From Parietaria judaica (Eukaryota; Streptophyta; Magnoliopsida; Rosales; Urticaceae): a DNA stretch of 64,000 nucleotides. Below are positions 41,040 to 52,650 of the stretch, piece after piece. Under the pieces are notes generated by a model. The model was not told where the DNA came from and did no database searches. It worked only from the letters and a program-made list of their open reading frames with translations. Within the stretch, counting starts at the first letter, position 1, and each line of letters opens with the position of its first letter. The DNA is taken from contig OX940869.1 of assembly GCA_954871525.1 (NCBI GenBank), positions 15,741,001 through 15,805,000 of the forward strand, read 5' to 3'. The position numbers and the translations under genes were made by a program.

Positions 41040-41406
41040 CTTGGCTAAAATTGTTGCCTAATGCATTGAAAATACCGATTTATTCTCAAAAGTTATATGG
41101 GCCGTAACTCATATTTCTTGTCTAAAAGGAAAGCCTTTGAGGTGTAGAATAACAAGCCCTAAAGCTCGTTAAAGATGGAACCAAAGCTCATCGTGACCAA
41201 AATACCAAAAAAAGATCCGGAGCTTACGAAAAAGAAGATCCGAAAAATAGTTTTCGTTTAGTTTGTTTTTTTTTTTTTGAGGAAGAAATCAGAAATTTTC
41301 AAAAAAATTCATAGAAACGTACAAAATATGAGTTAAATTGAGATGTTTTATCGACACGTGCTCGACGGTGAGAAATCAACGATAGCTCGTGACGTAAATA
41401 GAAAAC
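41040..41406. repeat. Tandem duplication, second A unit
   Basis: Nearly identical to 39199-39565. It is displaced from B' by the 1.4-kb element inserted at 39624. Confidence 0.85.
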
Positions 41407-43221
41407 GAGCTTGCTATACATTTTCAAAGAAAAATCGTTATCGGCTAAATCCGTGTGTCAATTTCTCGATTATACATAGACTATTTCCGGACTTCAAATT
41501 GTGGCCACAGAAAATATATAATACACGCGACACATCAAACATGTCAAAGTCGGCCTGTGAATAAGCAGGTTTTGCGTGCTCACGAGTGATGACACGACCA
41601 ATTAGCCTCGAGCAACCAACTCTCCAATCCTATCCTTTTATGGTTCTACATAAGGATCGAAAAGTACTTGTGATTCAAGAGTCTGAATCAACGTATGGAG
41701 GGCGGATCTACATAGGGCTAAGCGGGGTGGCCGCCCCTACTTGATTCGAGCCTGTTAATTTAGTGTTAGGATATATATACAATAAATATCAAATATATAA
41801 GTAAGAGATTAACAACAACGTGTTAAATTGTCATTGTGGTCCCAAAACTTCTCTTAGCTAATAGTTGGCATAGGTTCAATTCCTACGATCAACATATTAA
41901 TATTAATATTATTATTATTTTAATGGATCATGTGATCGTTTTAAATTATATATCAGTATCTATTATATTATACGTACATCTCCTTTACTCTTTGTATTCC
42001 ATTCATCTTAGTACGACAAATTTAATGTGGACTAACACTTGTGCTCTATCTCTTCCTGACAACGTTTAATATATATAGACAGTAGACTAACACTTGGGCT
42101 CTCTCTCTTCCTGTACAACATTTATAGATACATTAATATATTAGTATGTTATAATATTAAAAAAAATTGAATCACCAATCAATAATATAAGAAATCTATA
42201 AAATTCTGAATAATTAAACAAAAAGATAATAAATCAAATTTTCTTAAAAAATTAGAACATAAATAAACCCCATGATAATATTTGCAATGAACGTACGTAT
42301 GCATATCATTAATGTTACATGAACATAAAACTATTTCTCAGTACATGAAAAAATTAGAGCATGAAAAACTATTTCTTTATTGTGCCATATCATACTTATA
42401 TTTTGAAAATTAGATTGAAATCAAATAATATATGCAAATCAAATATGTTAAAAAAGACTTTAATAGAATGATTGTTATATTTGTACAATTTACACGTTTA
42501 TGTGAAATTACATAAATTACATGTTTATGTAAAATTGTCACTCGAGAATTTTTCATTTAAATATATATATATATATCATTGAAATATAGAGTTGTCCTTT
42601 TTTTGGAATCAAAATGACAATAAAAATATAACAAAAATATGTAGTGATAAAGTATTACATGTTTATATTAGTTTTTCGTACATCGCAAAATAACAAAAGT
42701 AACAATTAAGGTTCATGAAATTATTAAATAAATAATAAATATCTTTTTACATAAGACATCGTATTGATATCACATTTTATTCAAAAAACTAAACGAACCG
42801 AATTTGAAGTATCAATGAGATTTCCAACTAAAAAACAACAACAACAAAATACCAAGCCAAAGACTAATAGGGAACGAAGTCGAGAAATGTAGTACCGAGT
42901 ACTGACTACTACCGCCCACTTGTTGATGATCCCGAGTTGCTTTTCGACACATTTTTGCATAAAGCTTAAAACAGGCGATGGAGGGTACTTCTTAAAGGGA
43001 GGATAAAACCCATATAGAGCAGAATATGTGTCTTAAACTTGAATCTTACAAATATGATTTTCAAATGGTAATTTTTACCACATAATCAACAAATATAACT
43101 CTCTCTCTACATATATAGTTAACACCAACCATAACTCCAAGAGAGAAACGTTAGGAATATTAGAAATCCGTGCATTAATAATCCAATAAATGACATTAAG
43201 TTCACATTGGTGATAGTTTCT
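41407..43221. other. AT-rich spacer, nothing clear
   Basis: No gene found. Near 41690-41740 a word GGCCGCCCCTA with GGCGGATC resembles the ends of common plant transposons. A B-box-like AGGTTCAATTCCT at 41870 could be a SINE relic. Neither could be bounded. Confidence 0.35.
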
Positions 43222-43452
43222 ATTTTTGGTTCCATGGCAGTTGCGAGCTCGCTGGTCTAAATGCATCTGCTATGTGGAAATCATTAATTTCAGAGTATCT
43301 CAAATCTTTCGAGAGGGAAATAGAGTAGCCGATGTATTAGCTAGTTTTGGTGCTCATAATTTTAGTTATCATTGGTGGCCTTCACACCCGAATTTTACTT
43401 CGTCTTTTGTAAACGTTGACATTTGTTCGAGAGAGAACTTTAAGTTTAGATA
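43222..43452 (+). pseudogene. Terminal RNase H fragment of a plant LINE (L1-type)
   Basis: The plus frame encodes VPWQLRARW, then FRVSQIFREGNRVADVLASF and a WW motif, the typical end of the RNase H domain in plant L1 elements (FREGNxVADxLA). A truncated 5' end is usual for LINEs. A short A run at 43599-43606 may be the tail. No reverse transcriptase is present. Confidence 0.7.
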
Positions 43453-44210
43453 GTTCTCTTCTCTTTTGATTTTGTTTGTAATCTTTGATATTTACATTTA
43501 TATTGTTCAAAGCCCCGATTCTTACTTTGTGTTCCTTGGGTGCCAACCTAGTTGGGATTCGAGTTCGCTTAGCGAGATTTCGAGCCTCCATGTTTGACTA
43601 AAAAAAAGTGATAGTGTTTTATTGATTTCGAGCCTCCATGTTGGGAGGGAAGGAGAGAAACAACATTCTCAACGGTGCGATGAAGATCGGAGCAATGGAA
43701 TTAGAAACATTGAGAGTGTTTTATTGATTTTTCTTCGGGAACCAATTAATTTTTTATGTGAAGGACAAGTGCAACTTAAGCCGAATAATGGGGAGGAAAC
43801 GCATAAATTTTTTACATGATCCTGTTAACGAAGTGTCTACTCTACATGAATTTTTCACTATAACTTTCTGCCCAACATGTTTACATACATATTTCTCTGG
43901 AGTCCCAAGCAAGAGAAGAAAAATATACAAGAGTGAGATTTGGGTCTTTAATGAGAAAAAAATATTAAAAAAAGGTGAACTCATACGGAGTTGCGTCGGA
44001 AGATTCCACCGTACTCGGAGTCTTTGTTTGTACTCGAACTCTGTGCGCCAAAGGCCGGTCAAAGGACATCCTTGCCGTCCTTGACATTTCTTGTCAATCT
44101 CTTCTTGTCGGATTTGTTGTTGTTTGAGTGAACTCTTCCCAAAATGCGTGAGAAGAAGGGGTGGTTCTTGGACCGAAAGAAATCAAGAGATAAAATGCAC
44201 TAGTATGTAA
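43453..44210. other. Spacer between LINE fragment and MULE
   Basis: A frame of 108 codons at 43758-44084 has a CPTC motif but no recognisable family and no support from neighbours. The phrase 'tcgagcctccatgtt' occurs twice (43579 and 43628), a short local duplication. Confidence 0.4.
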
Positions 44211-44586
44211 GGGCAAATCGCAAGAATGACCTTATTTGGGATTTGGTAGAGGTTTATACCCTCGGTACTGTTCACATGTTTAGTTCATACCCTTCATTAA
44301 ACGATGTGGGGCCCTTTGCAGTTCGTTGGGCTCGATTTTCTCTATCCTCTTATTTTATTATTTTTTCTCTCTCCTCTTCTTTAATATTATTTATTTCCCG
44401 CCATGTTTCTCTCTCTTCTGTTATTCGTCTTCTTCTTCCTCGACTCCCCAATTGCCGAGAAACCCTAAGCTCCCATTGTTTCTTCGCCGATTCACCGTAT
44501 TCTTTCTCTTCGTCTTCTACGTTACACAGCCAACGATTAGCGAATCTTTCAGCTCGATCATATATCAAGAATTGACTCATTCCAAG

Positions 44587-45091
44587 GTAAGCCCAGTTTG
44601 ATAAAGTAATCGTAATACTGTTTTCAATTTCTGGATAACATATAGCGGTATGAATATCTGATGTAACGGTACCGAAACCTGTAGGCCAGTTTTAGGTCTT
44701 ACACTGTGAATCCTTAATTATAAACTATAAACTAAGGTTAGCCAGTGTAATCAAGTAATTTTACTGCTGTTTTCAATTGTTGGATAAAATATAGCGGTAT
44801 GAATATTTTGTGTAGCGGTACCGATATACGTAGGCCGAGTAGAAACTATAAACTAAGGTTATCCGGTGTAATCAAGTAAATTTTATTGCTGTTTTCAATT
44901 TATGGATAAAGTTAAAGCGGTATTAATATATTATGTAGCGATACCGATATCTGCATGTCGAATTTAGGTCGTACTCTATGAATCCTTAAGTATAAACTAA
45001 GTTGCAAACATACCGCTATGATATGATATAGTTATATCCTATAAGCCTATAGCGGTTTAATTTAAGATTGAAGTATTTTTTTCGTTTGCAG
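44587..45091 (+). other. 5' leader intron of the MULE transposase gene, with three repeat copies
   Basis: Donor CCAAG|GTAAGC at 44587 and acceptor TTTGCAG at 45085-45091 place an intron just before the start codon. Inside are three copies of a ~115-165-bp unit starting GTTTTCAATT (near 44618, 44769 and 44890), each with AGCGGTAT and a CCGATATC-like word. Confidence 0.68.
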
Positions 45092-45092
45092 G

Positions 45093-47281
45093 ATGGATGT
45101 TTACCATTTGATTGTCAGTATTGGTGGAAAGTGGATTTTCAATAGAGATTGTTACAAGTGGTTGTGGGAGGGAATAAGTGATACTGCGAATGGTGTTACC
45201 GTTTCACAGTCTGCTTTTAACAACATTTCTGATTTGAGGGAGTTTTTATATAACAAGTTTGATATTGTCCGACAATTTGATTTGAAGGTAACTTATTACC
45301 CAGTTGATCGCAATACTCAGCCAATAGTCATTGCTGATGAACCTGACTTTGAATCATATATTATGACATCAGATAGACCGTCAAGGTTGAAACAGTTGTA
45401 CGTCGAGCTAGTGAAAAAGGTATCTCCTGAAGTAGGTACCGAACAAACAACATTTGTGCAAGAAGAGTACCGGGTGCGGCATGTCGACGTACCAGATGCT
45501 GTTTCGTCCCCGGATGCAGAAGGTGTGATACTGTCGCCATTGAGAGCGTGTTCTAATAAATTTGCGGGATCCTCTACTTTTCCTATCGGTTTCGAGTCGG
45601 GGGAAGAAGGACCGGTGCATAGTTTTCTCAATGGTATGGATCTTATAATTGGTCAGGAGTTTGCATCAAAGGCTGAGTTGAGAAGTGTTGTGTCCGAGGG
45701 TGCTGCAGGACGCTTCGGAGTGAAGTTGATAAAGTCGGACAAGAAATTATACGTGGTCAAATGCCTCGATGAGACATGCGGTTGGAGTTTACGTGCAGCG
45801 TTGGGGGCAGAGGGGACGTTTAGAATACGTACATATCACAGCGTTCACACTTGTTCCGTAGACGCACGACAAGGTTTACGCCGGGCCACTTCGTCGTTGG
45901 TTTCCGATGAGATCATAAGCATATATAGTGACCAAAATATAGAAATACCGGACCCGAATGAGATCCGGAGTCATATGGCAGATAAGGGTTACAAAATCAG
46001 TTACTGGATGGCTAGGAGTGGCAAGAGACTTGCCGAATACAAGATTAGAGGTACCCTTGGCCAAAATTTCGCGTTGTTACCGGCGTTTCTTTTTATGGTT
46101 GAAAATCAAAACCCGGGTTCCGTGACCTCAATTAAATGTAACCTAGAAGGGGAATTTGAGTATTGTTTCGTGACATTATACGCGTTGATTCAAGGATTCA
46201 AAAGTATGGGGAAGGTTATTTCGATCGCCGCACATCGCATGAGTGACGAGTTCCAAAGTACCTTACTCGTGGCAAGCGCTACTGATGGCAATCACACAGT
46301 TTTTCCACTCGCTTTTGGTAATTTATTTTCGGAGCGGATCGAATCGTGGGAACAGTTTTTAGAAGATCTGAAAGCAGCGATTCCGAAAACAAGTGAGTTG
46401 GTCATCGTAACGGATAGTTGTGGACCCATCAAGAATGCGTGCAGAAAGGTGTATCGGTTGGCAACTCATGGATTTTGTCCTTATCTCATCCAAGTACACT
46501 TGCAAGGCAAGTTTAAAGTGAAGAGATTAGTCAATAAGTTTTGGGAACTAGCGACGGTATATACCAGGGCTGAATTCGATAGAAATTGGAGCGAGTTCCA
46601 ACAAAGGTTTCCTTTAGCTTTGAATTATCTCGATGAAAATCTTGAGAGCAGAGATCGATGGGTGATGGCGTACTACTTGGAGAAAAGGTATGACATAATA
46701 ACTTCAAACGGTGATAAACAGGTGCATGATTTTATGGAGACAGCTGGAGAATATCCTATTCTTACCCTGTTACATGAGTGTTTGAAGATGGTAGCCGCAA
46801 GGATAAAAAAATATCATGAACATAGTACAAAGTGTGCTAACCGATCGTCCTCCTTAGTCACTCCGAACACTGAGTATAAGCTTCGAGAGAACATGAAGCG
46901 TCTGAGAAAATGCTGGCCACTAAAGGTTTCGAACAATCGTGGGAAGTGAGGAGTAGCGGAGAGTTTAAGGTGGTAGATCTTGTAGGCAAGACGTGCTCGT
47001 GCAACAAATTTAACTTCGATGGGTACCCATGTGCGCATGCCATCAGCGCAATCACCAGTGCAGGAAAACACATTCACGATTTTTGTCATGCTTTCTACAG
47101 TTTCAACCACTGGTGGCTTTCGTATTCTTTGCCCGTAAATGTTATCGAGCTTAATGACGATTGGATGATACCTGCTTCTGTTACTGCTAATTTTCCGAAG
47201 ATTGAACCGCCTAAGAGCAAAAAAAAAAAAAGAGGAGGAAACAAGAGGAAAAGACTACCAAGGAGAGTGACGGAAGTATGA
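45093..47281 (+). pseudogene. MULE transposase (mudrA type), inactive
   Basis: Residues 1-110 are an N-terminal PB1-like region. 188-255 are the MuDR DNA-binding zinc finger (C224, C229 … HSVHTC). 330-500 are the DDE domain: SIAAHRMSDEF where the first catalytic Asp is expected near 379 (Ala here), Asp441 in VIVTDSCG and Glu494 in TRAEFDRNW. A frameshift near 46905-46930 moves into frame 46910-47281, which carries the SWIM zinc finger CSCNKFNFDGYPCAH and a basic tail. The lost Asp and the frameshift predict no activity. The ATG follows directly after a leader intron. Confidence 0.88.
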
Positions 47282-49229
47282 GCTGCATATGTAATTTATT
47301 ATGTATATGCAGAGGGAGAGGGAAATGTACGTTTAAATTTATTACATCTTCTTAGTACATACCGCTAGACGTTTTACGTAAGCGGTACGTACAACTATAT
47401 CTAACTTAATATCAATATATATTTATTACATGCAGTACGTACCGCTAGAATTATCTTTGAAAGTGGAATATATATCAATCTTAAAAAAGCAAGATTCTAT
47501 TCGTCTTGTTACATACCGTTAGACGTCATTGGTAAGTACCGTTATATCTAACTATTTTGTTTTCCATCCAATAACGGATCTGAGCTGAAATTTCACTTTA
47601 ATACGAAAGCAGTCGCATATAATGTTGATGTCTTCATCCGAGATGTCAATACATTAATACCGCCGCTAATAATACATGAAAATAAAATAATGAATACTTC
47701 GTTTACAATACAAAACAGCAAAATAATTAATAGTGTCTTCATCCGAGATGTCAATACTCGACTTCACCGCAAAATACCGGAGCCATCGTGCTGCCCAAAA
47801 ATACGCTACACTCTACCGACCTGCTCGGCCTTTAATGATAGCATATAGTATATACCGCTACAAACCAAAAAAAAAAGTAATTTCGAATCGTTCAACGTCT
47901 CTCGCAATAAAGAGGAGCACGGGGCGAAAGAAAAGTTAAATACGCCAAAAAACTTTTGTCGTATATAATTTTGATTTCATTCGCCCGGTATTCCTCGTTA
48001 TTGAGAGTTAAGGGGACGGATTCATAAATTAATATTTTCTAATATAATAAATGCTAATACTAAGGTCGGGGTGTTTAGGATCGAGTGTGAGATATACAAA
48101 ACTGATGGTGACGTTACTGTTACATCGTCTGCATGAATAAAAAATTCAAAGAAATGATGTTATTGTCACGAAATAAATAATGTACAAAAGGTAAAGCTTT
48201 GTAGAGGTAAACAATATAAGTAAGTACCAGTATTCAAATTCGATGAAATCGACGACGGCGACGGGTTGAGCCACACGAGCATCTAGGAAGATTAAGCACA
48301 AGCATGGTAACCTGGTCCCTAAAGACTAATCAGATATGTAAGTTGCCCGACAAGCAACTCTTACGACTCTAATTGTGGTCCATTGAATCAGCAATTTTGG
48401 TACGTTCAAATTTTTATACTATCTCGAGGGGTACAACAAGAACGTAATTATTGCTTTGAAGCCTTCACGCATGTTTGGTTAACCATCTTCATGTCCTCGA
48501 GGGGCACCACCAACTACTCAATTGGGTGAACAATTACTCATGAGCACCGACCCGTATTAAATGAACCTATGTGTGTCAAACCGCGGGGGGTTGGACGCGT
48601 GGATGTAATTTTTTTAACAAACATGTTCGGGAAAACCCGAAACACTAGCAACCGCTAGAAGGACTTCGTCGTTTACCGCTACGCCTATTTGTTCGACCGC
48701 TACTGTTTCTAGGTAGCGGTTTGCACGATCCTTCCACGAAAATTGAGGACGCGTCACAAAATTGATACGTGTTGATGTGCGTATAATAATTACAATCAAT
48801 GGCTTCTTTCTGTCCTTCGTTCAATTTTCTTGTTTTGCTTTTTTCCACCAGAATGGACTTGTTGGAACCGGACTTGTTGCCACTTTTCTGGTGGAGACGA
48901 ATCTCGAGGAAGAGGGGTCCAGCCATCAATTCTTAACTAGATATAATAAGGCTTATCAAGCTCCCTCCTCCGGTTTTATACGAGTTGTTTTTATCCACGG
49001 TTGGTCCCTATATCATCCCGTCCATCAGGGAAGTACGAAACATGTATGCTTCGAGGGTGTCCTATGCATTTATATTTGTATTTGTTTTTTTTTAATATTC
49101 TTGTATTTTTATTGTTTGATAAACAAAATTCAAAATAATACAAATTGTATTCCTGTATTTGTATTCCAATTAAATTATTACTTACACGGCGGCAAGTATC
49201 GATTTATATAGCGGCAAGTATCTATTTAC

Positions 49230-49900
49230 ATAGCGGCAATCGTATGCTTAATACACAACGCGAATGATATTTACTAATTTTGTATTCTTTAATAAACAGT
49301 AATCCAAACAATAGCGGTAAGTATCTATTATATAGCAGCAAGTATCTCTTCACATAACGGTATGTATGTATTTACATAGCGGTAATTGTATATTTACAAA
49401 GCGTTAATTACCGCTATGTATTTACATAGCGGTAATTGTATATTTACATGTACGTAAGAATGTCTATACGCATCGTTAAGTGTCTATTTACATAGCGGTA
49501 ATCGTATTTTTAATACACAACGCGAATGATATTTACTAATTTTGTATTCTTTAATAAGCAATAATCCATACAATATCGGTAAGTATCTATTATATAGCGG
49601 CAAGTATCTCTTCACATAGAGGTAAGTTTGTATTTACATAGCGGTAAGCATGTACTCGATTTATATAGCGGCAAGTATCTTTTTACGTAGCGGTAATCGT
49701 ATTTTTAATACACAACGCGAATGATATTTACTAATTTTGTACTCTTTAATAAGCAATAATCCATACAATAGCGGTAAGTATCTATTATATAGCGGCATGT
49801 ATATCTTCACATAGCGGTAAGTTTGTATTTACATAGCGGTAATTGTATATTTACGAAAAGGTAAGAATGTATTTACGCATCGGTAAGTGTATAATTTTCT
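49230..49900. repeat. Three tandem-like copies of a 180-260-bp unit with AGCGGTA words
   Basis: The phrases 'aatacacaacgcgaatg' and 'taatccatacaat' recur at about 49250, 49512 and 49708, each followed by AGCGGTAAGTATCTATT. The array lies in the large intron of the ULP-like gene. Confidence 0.82.
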
Positions 49901-50689
49901 TCGGAGCACGCATGACTTCATCAAGTTTCTTATCATTGGCGTACGTAATGGTGGAATCGTACAGGACAAACTCCGCCTTCAATAAATCCGCCTTGCAAGA
50001 AATCCAGTGCTAATTGTCGTGGTTTATCGGGAAGCGTAGACGCTCTTTATGCACCGATCCGCGTTCGTAGACCCTTCCGCCCGCACCGTTGAGTCATTCC
50101 ATAGTGGATATTGGGATATCTTCATCGCTATTTAAATCCTTTTGTTCAGCCTCGAGAGCCCAAAGGTTCATGGTACACATGAACAACGTCGGGAGAACGA
50201 CGATTTTATCCTTATCTGGAATAGTCTTTCGAAGCTCAATCAGTCTTTTTGAGAGGCTTTGAATGATTTCTTCTAGGTGCTGCAATTAATTGTAAATTGA
50301 TTCAATGTTATAATAGAAATAAATGATTAAATTATTAATGTAATTCTGAAAGACTGCTTACGTCATCTTCAAGCCATTTGGATTGGGTCAAGAGGGTATG
50401 CCACTATTTGTAGTCTCTTTTTTTGCAGCACGCATCTCTTACCACCCGTTATGTCTTTTTTGATCTTATTCCAAGCACTCGTGAACTGATCGTAGCTATC
50501 AGCAAGACATATATCAAGCGGGTCGAAGGCAAGAGCCGCACTACGATTTCCCTGTGTGATCTGGAAGTATATATTGTTACTTATGCTTACCGTTATTCAT
50601 AGTAATTAAATCATACCGCTATTCATAGTAAATAAATAATACCGATATTGTCAACTACGATAACCGCTATGTAAGATTTATTCTAAAAT

Positions 50690-51330
50690 ATTCGTACCGC
50701 TCTAAAACCGCCAAGTTTGACGATGGCTTTGGCCGCTTCATTCTCCTCCTTACGCTTCTTCTCCTCCTCAATCTTCTGCGCCTCCTCCTGCTTCTCCTTC
50801 TCCTCCTTCATCCGCTTCCTCTCCTCCCCAATCTTCCGCGCCTCCTCCTCCAGCTTCTCATTCTCCTCCTTCATCCGCTTCCTCTCCATCCCAATCTTTC
50901 GCGCCTCCTCCTCCTCCTCCTCCTTCTACTCCTTCTTCTGTTTCCTCTCCTCCCCAATCTTCCGCGCCTCTTCCTCCTCATTCTCCTTCTCCTCCTCCTT
51001 CCGCTTCCTCTCCTCCTCAATCTTCCGCGCCTCCGCCGCCTCCTCCTCCTCCTCCTTCTGTTTCCTCTCCTCCTCAATCTTCCGCGCCTCTTTCTCCTTC
51101 TCCTCCTCAATCTTCCGCACCTCCTCCTCCTCCTTCTCCTTCTCCTTCCGTTTCCTCTCCTCCTCAATCTTCTGCGCCTCCGCCGCCTCCTCCTCCTTCC
51201 GTTTCCTCTCCTCATCAATCTTCGGCGCCTTCTTCTTCTTCTCCTCGTCAATCTTCCACGCCTTCTCCTCCTCCTCCTCCTCCTCCTCCTTGACATTTTC
51301 TCCTTCTTCCACCTCGTACGACTTCGCCAC
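50690..51330 (-). repeat. Coding minisatellite of charged coiled-coil repeats
   Basis: Minus-strand frame is almost entirely Glu, Lys and Arg (EEERKRKEEE, ARKIEEERK), about 200 residues of heptad-like repeats from imperfect repeats of ~45-60 bp with words CTCCTCCTTC on the plus strand. It belongs to the exon of the DUF1985/ULP gene. Confidence 0.85.
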
Positions 51331-52389
51331 TTTGCGGGCATATTCAAATGGATCGGTATGATTCGACTTTTGCTCCGCTTCATTCTTCTCTCTCGCAACG
51401 TCGGCATCATACATATCTTGGTACTAAGAGACCAATCCTTCGTTTAAGTTCAAATATTGATCGACGACGTCACTCGCAGGCACCAGTGACAAATGAGCAG
51501 CACCACCGTCTGTTTCTTGAACTTGACGCAATCCTTCTGATGAGCCCAGTTTGTCAATCGCCTCCTGCTCCCGAATCTTGTCATTTGTACTCGGGCGGGA
51601 ATTCACATCCAGAGGTTCTATCTCAGCGTCAGACTGCTCTGAATCCGAGGCCTCCCTCGACGATACTCGGCCTAAAGGCACCCCTGGTCGCAAATATCTA
51701 TATAAGCACCTTGCCGCTTCTGTTACTGCATCTTCTTCGTGGTGGAGAGGGAAAGGTTGTCCCTGACCAAGCAACATACTGGTGGTGTTGTGCAATAACC
51801 GAGTTATCAAATCTACACAGTGCGATAGATTATGTTGATCCGATGCCGAAGGAGGAGTGGTCGCCGTCTCATTTTCCCGTCGTTCAACCCTCCGACGCTT
51901 GTTTGGGGTTTTGGACGCCGAGACGGGAGCGGCGGAGTGGGTACTCTGTCTCTTTCTTGAGACTTGTGGTGGTGATGATCCACTATCGGACGTGCTCTGG
52001 CTCTCAACGTACCGTCGGTTGCGACGTGGGCGTCCAGACGCCGAAATAGGGCTCGGTCTCTTACCTCCGCATCGTTGGGACTTGGAAACCAACTTCTTCT
52101 CTCTTGGAGGGGGTGAAGGCGATTTACGTTGCCTCTCGGAGTATGTTGTCGGTGCCGCTCTACGAGGAGGAGCATTCTATTCCTCTCCCGGCTGTTTTTC
52201 CCGCGCAGGTGCCGGTGGGGGCGACGTCTGAATGATCCGCTCACCTCTCTCCAAGAAATCCACGAGCGTCTCAAAGTTCAAGTTTGGAGACTTTACACGC
52301 GGCGGGAGAGATTTAATGGATGACGTCGCTTCTTCCTCTTGTGTGGGAAAGAGCATACTCTTTTGTTCCTGTAATATAATATTGGATAT

Positions 52390-52650
52390 CATTACTTAGT
52401 TACAGCCAGAGATGACTATAACCGCTATGTTACCGCTATCATATCTGCTATACCGCTACAAACGACTATAACCTCTATGTTACCGCTATGATATAACCGA
52501 TGTGTTACCGCTATCATATCTGCCATACCGCTAAAAACGACTATAACCTCTATGTTACCGCTATGATATAACCGCTATGTTACTGCTATCATATCTGCTA
52601 TACCGCTACAAACGACTATAACCTTTATGTTACCGCTATTATATCTGCCT
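52390..52650. repeat. ACCGCTATGTTACCGCTAT tandem array in an intron
   Basis: Short tandem copies of ACCGCTATGTTACCGCTAT plus 'gctataccgctacaaacg', repeat period ~80-95 bp, lie in the intron between exons 3 and 4 of the ULP-like gene. Confidence 0.82.

Noticed and set aside
43758..44084. 108-codon frame with a CPTC motif
   Set aside because: No family recognised, both strands are open over the same stretch and there is no gene context.
50717..51361. Plus-strand frame of 214 codons, mostly Ser and Phe
   Set aside because: It is the complement of the Glu/Lys-rich exon of the ULP-like gene on the minus strand.
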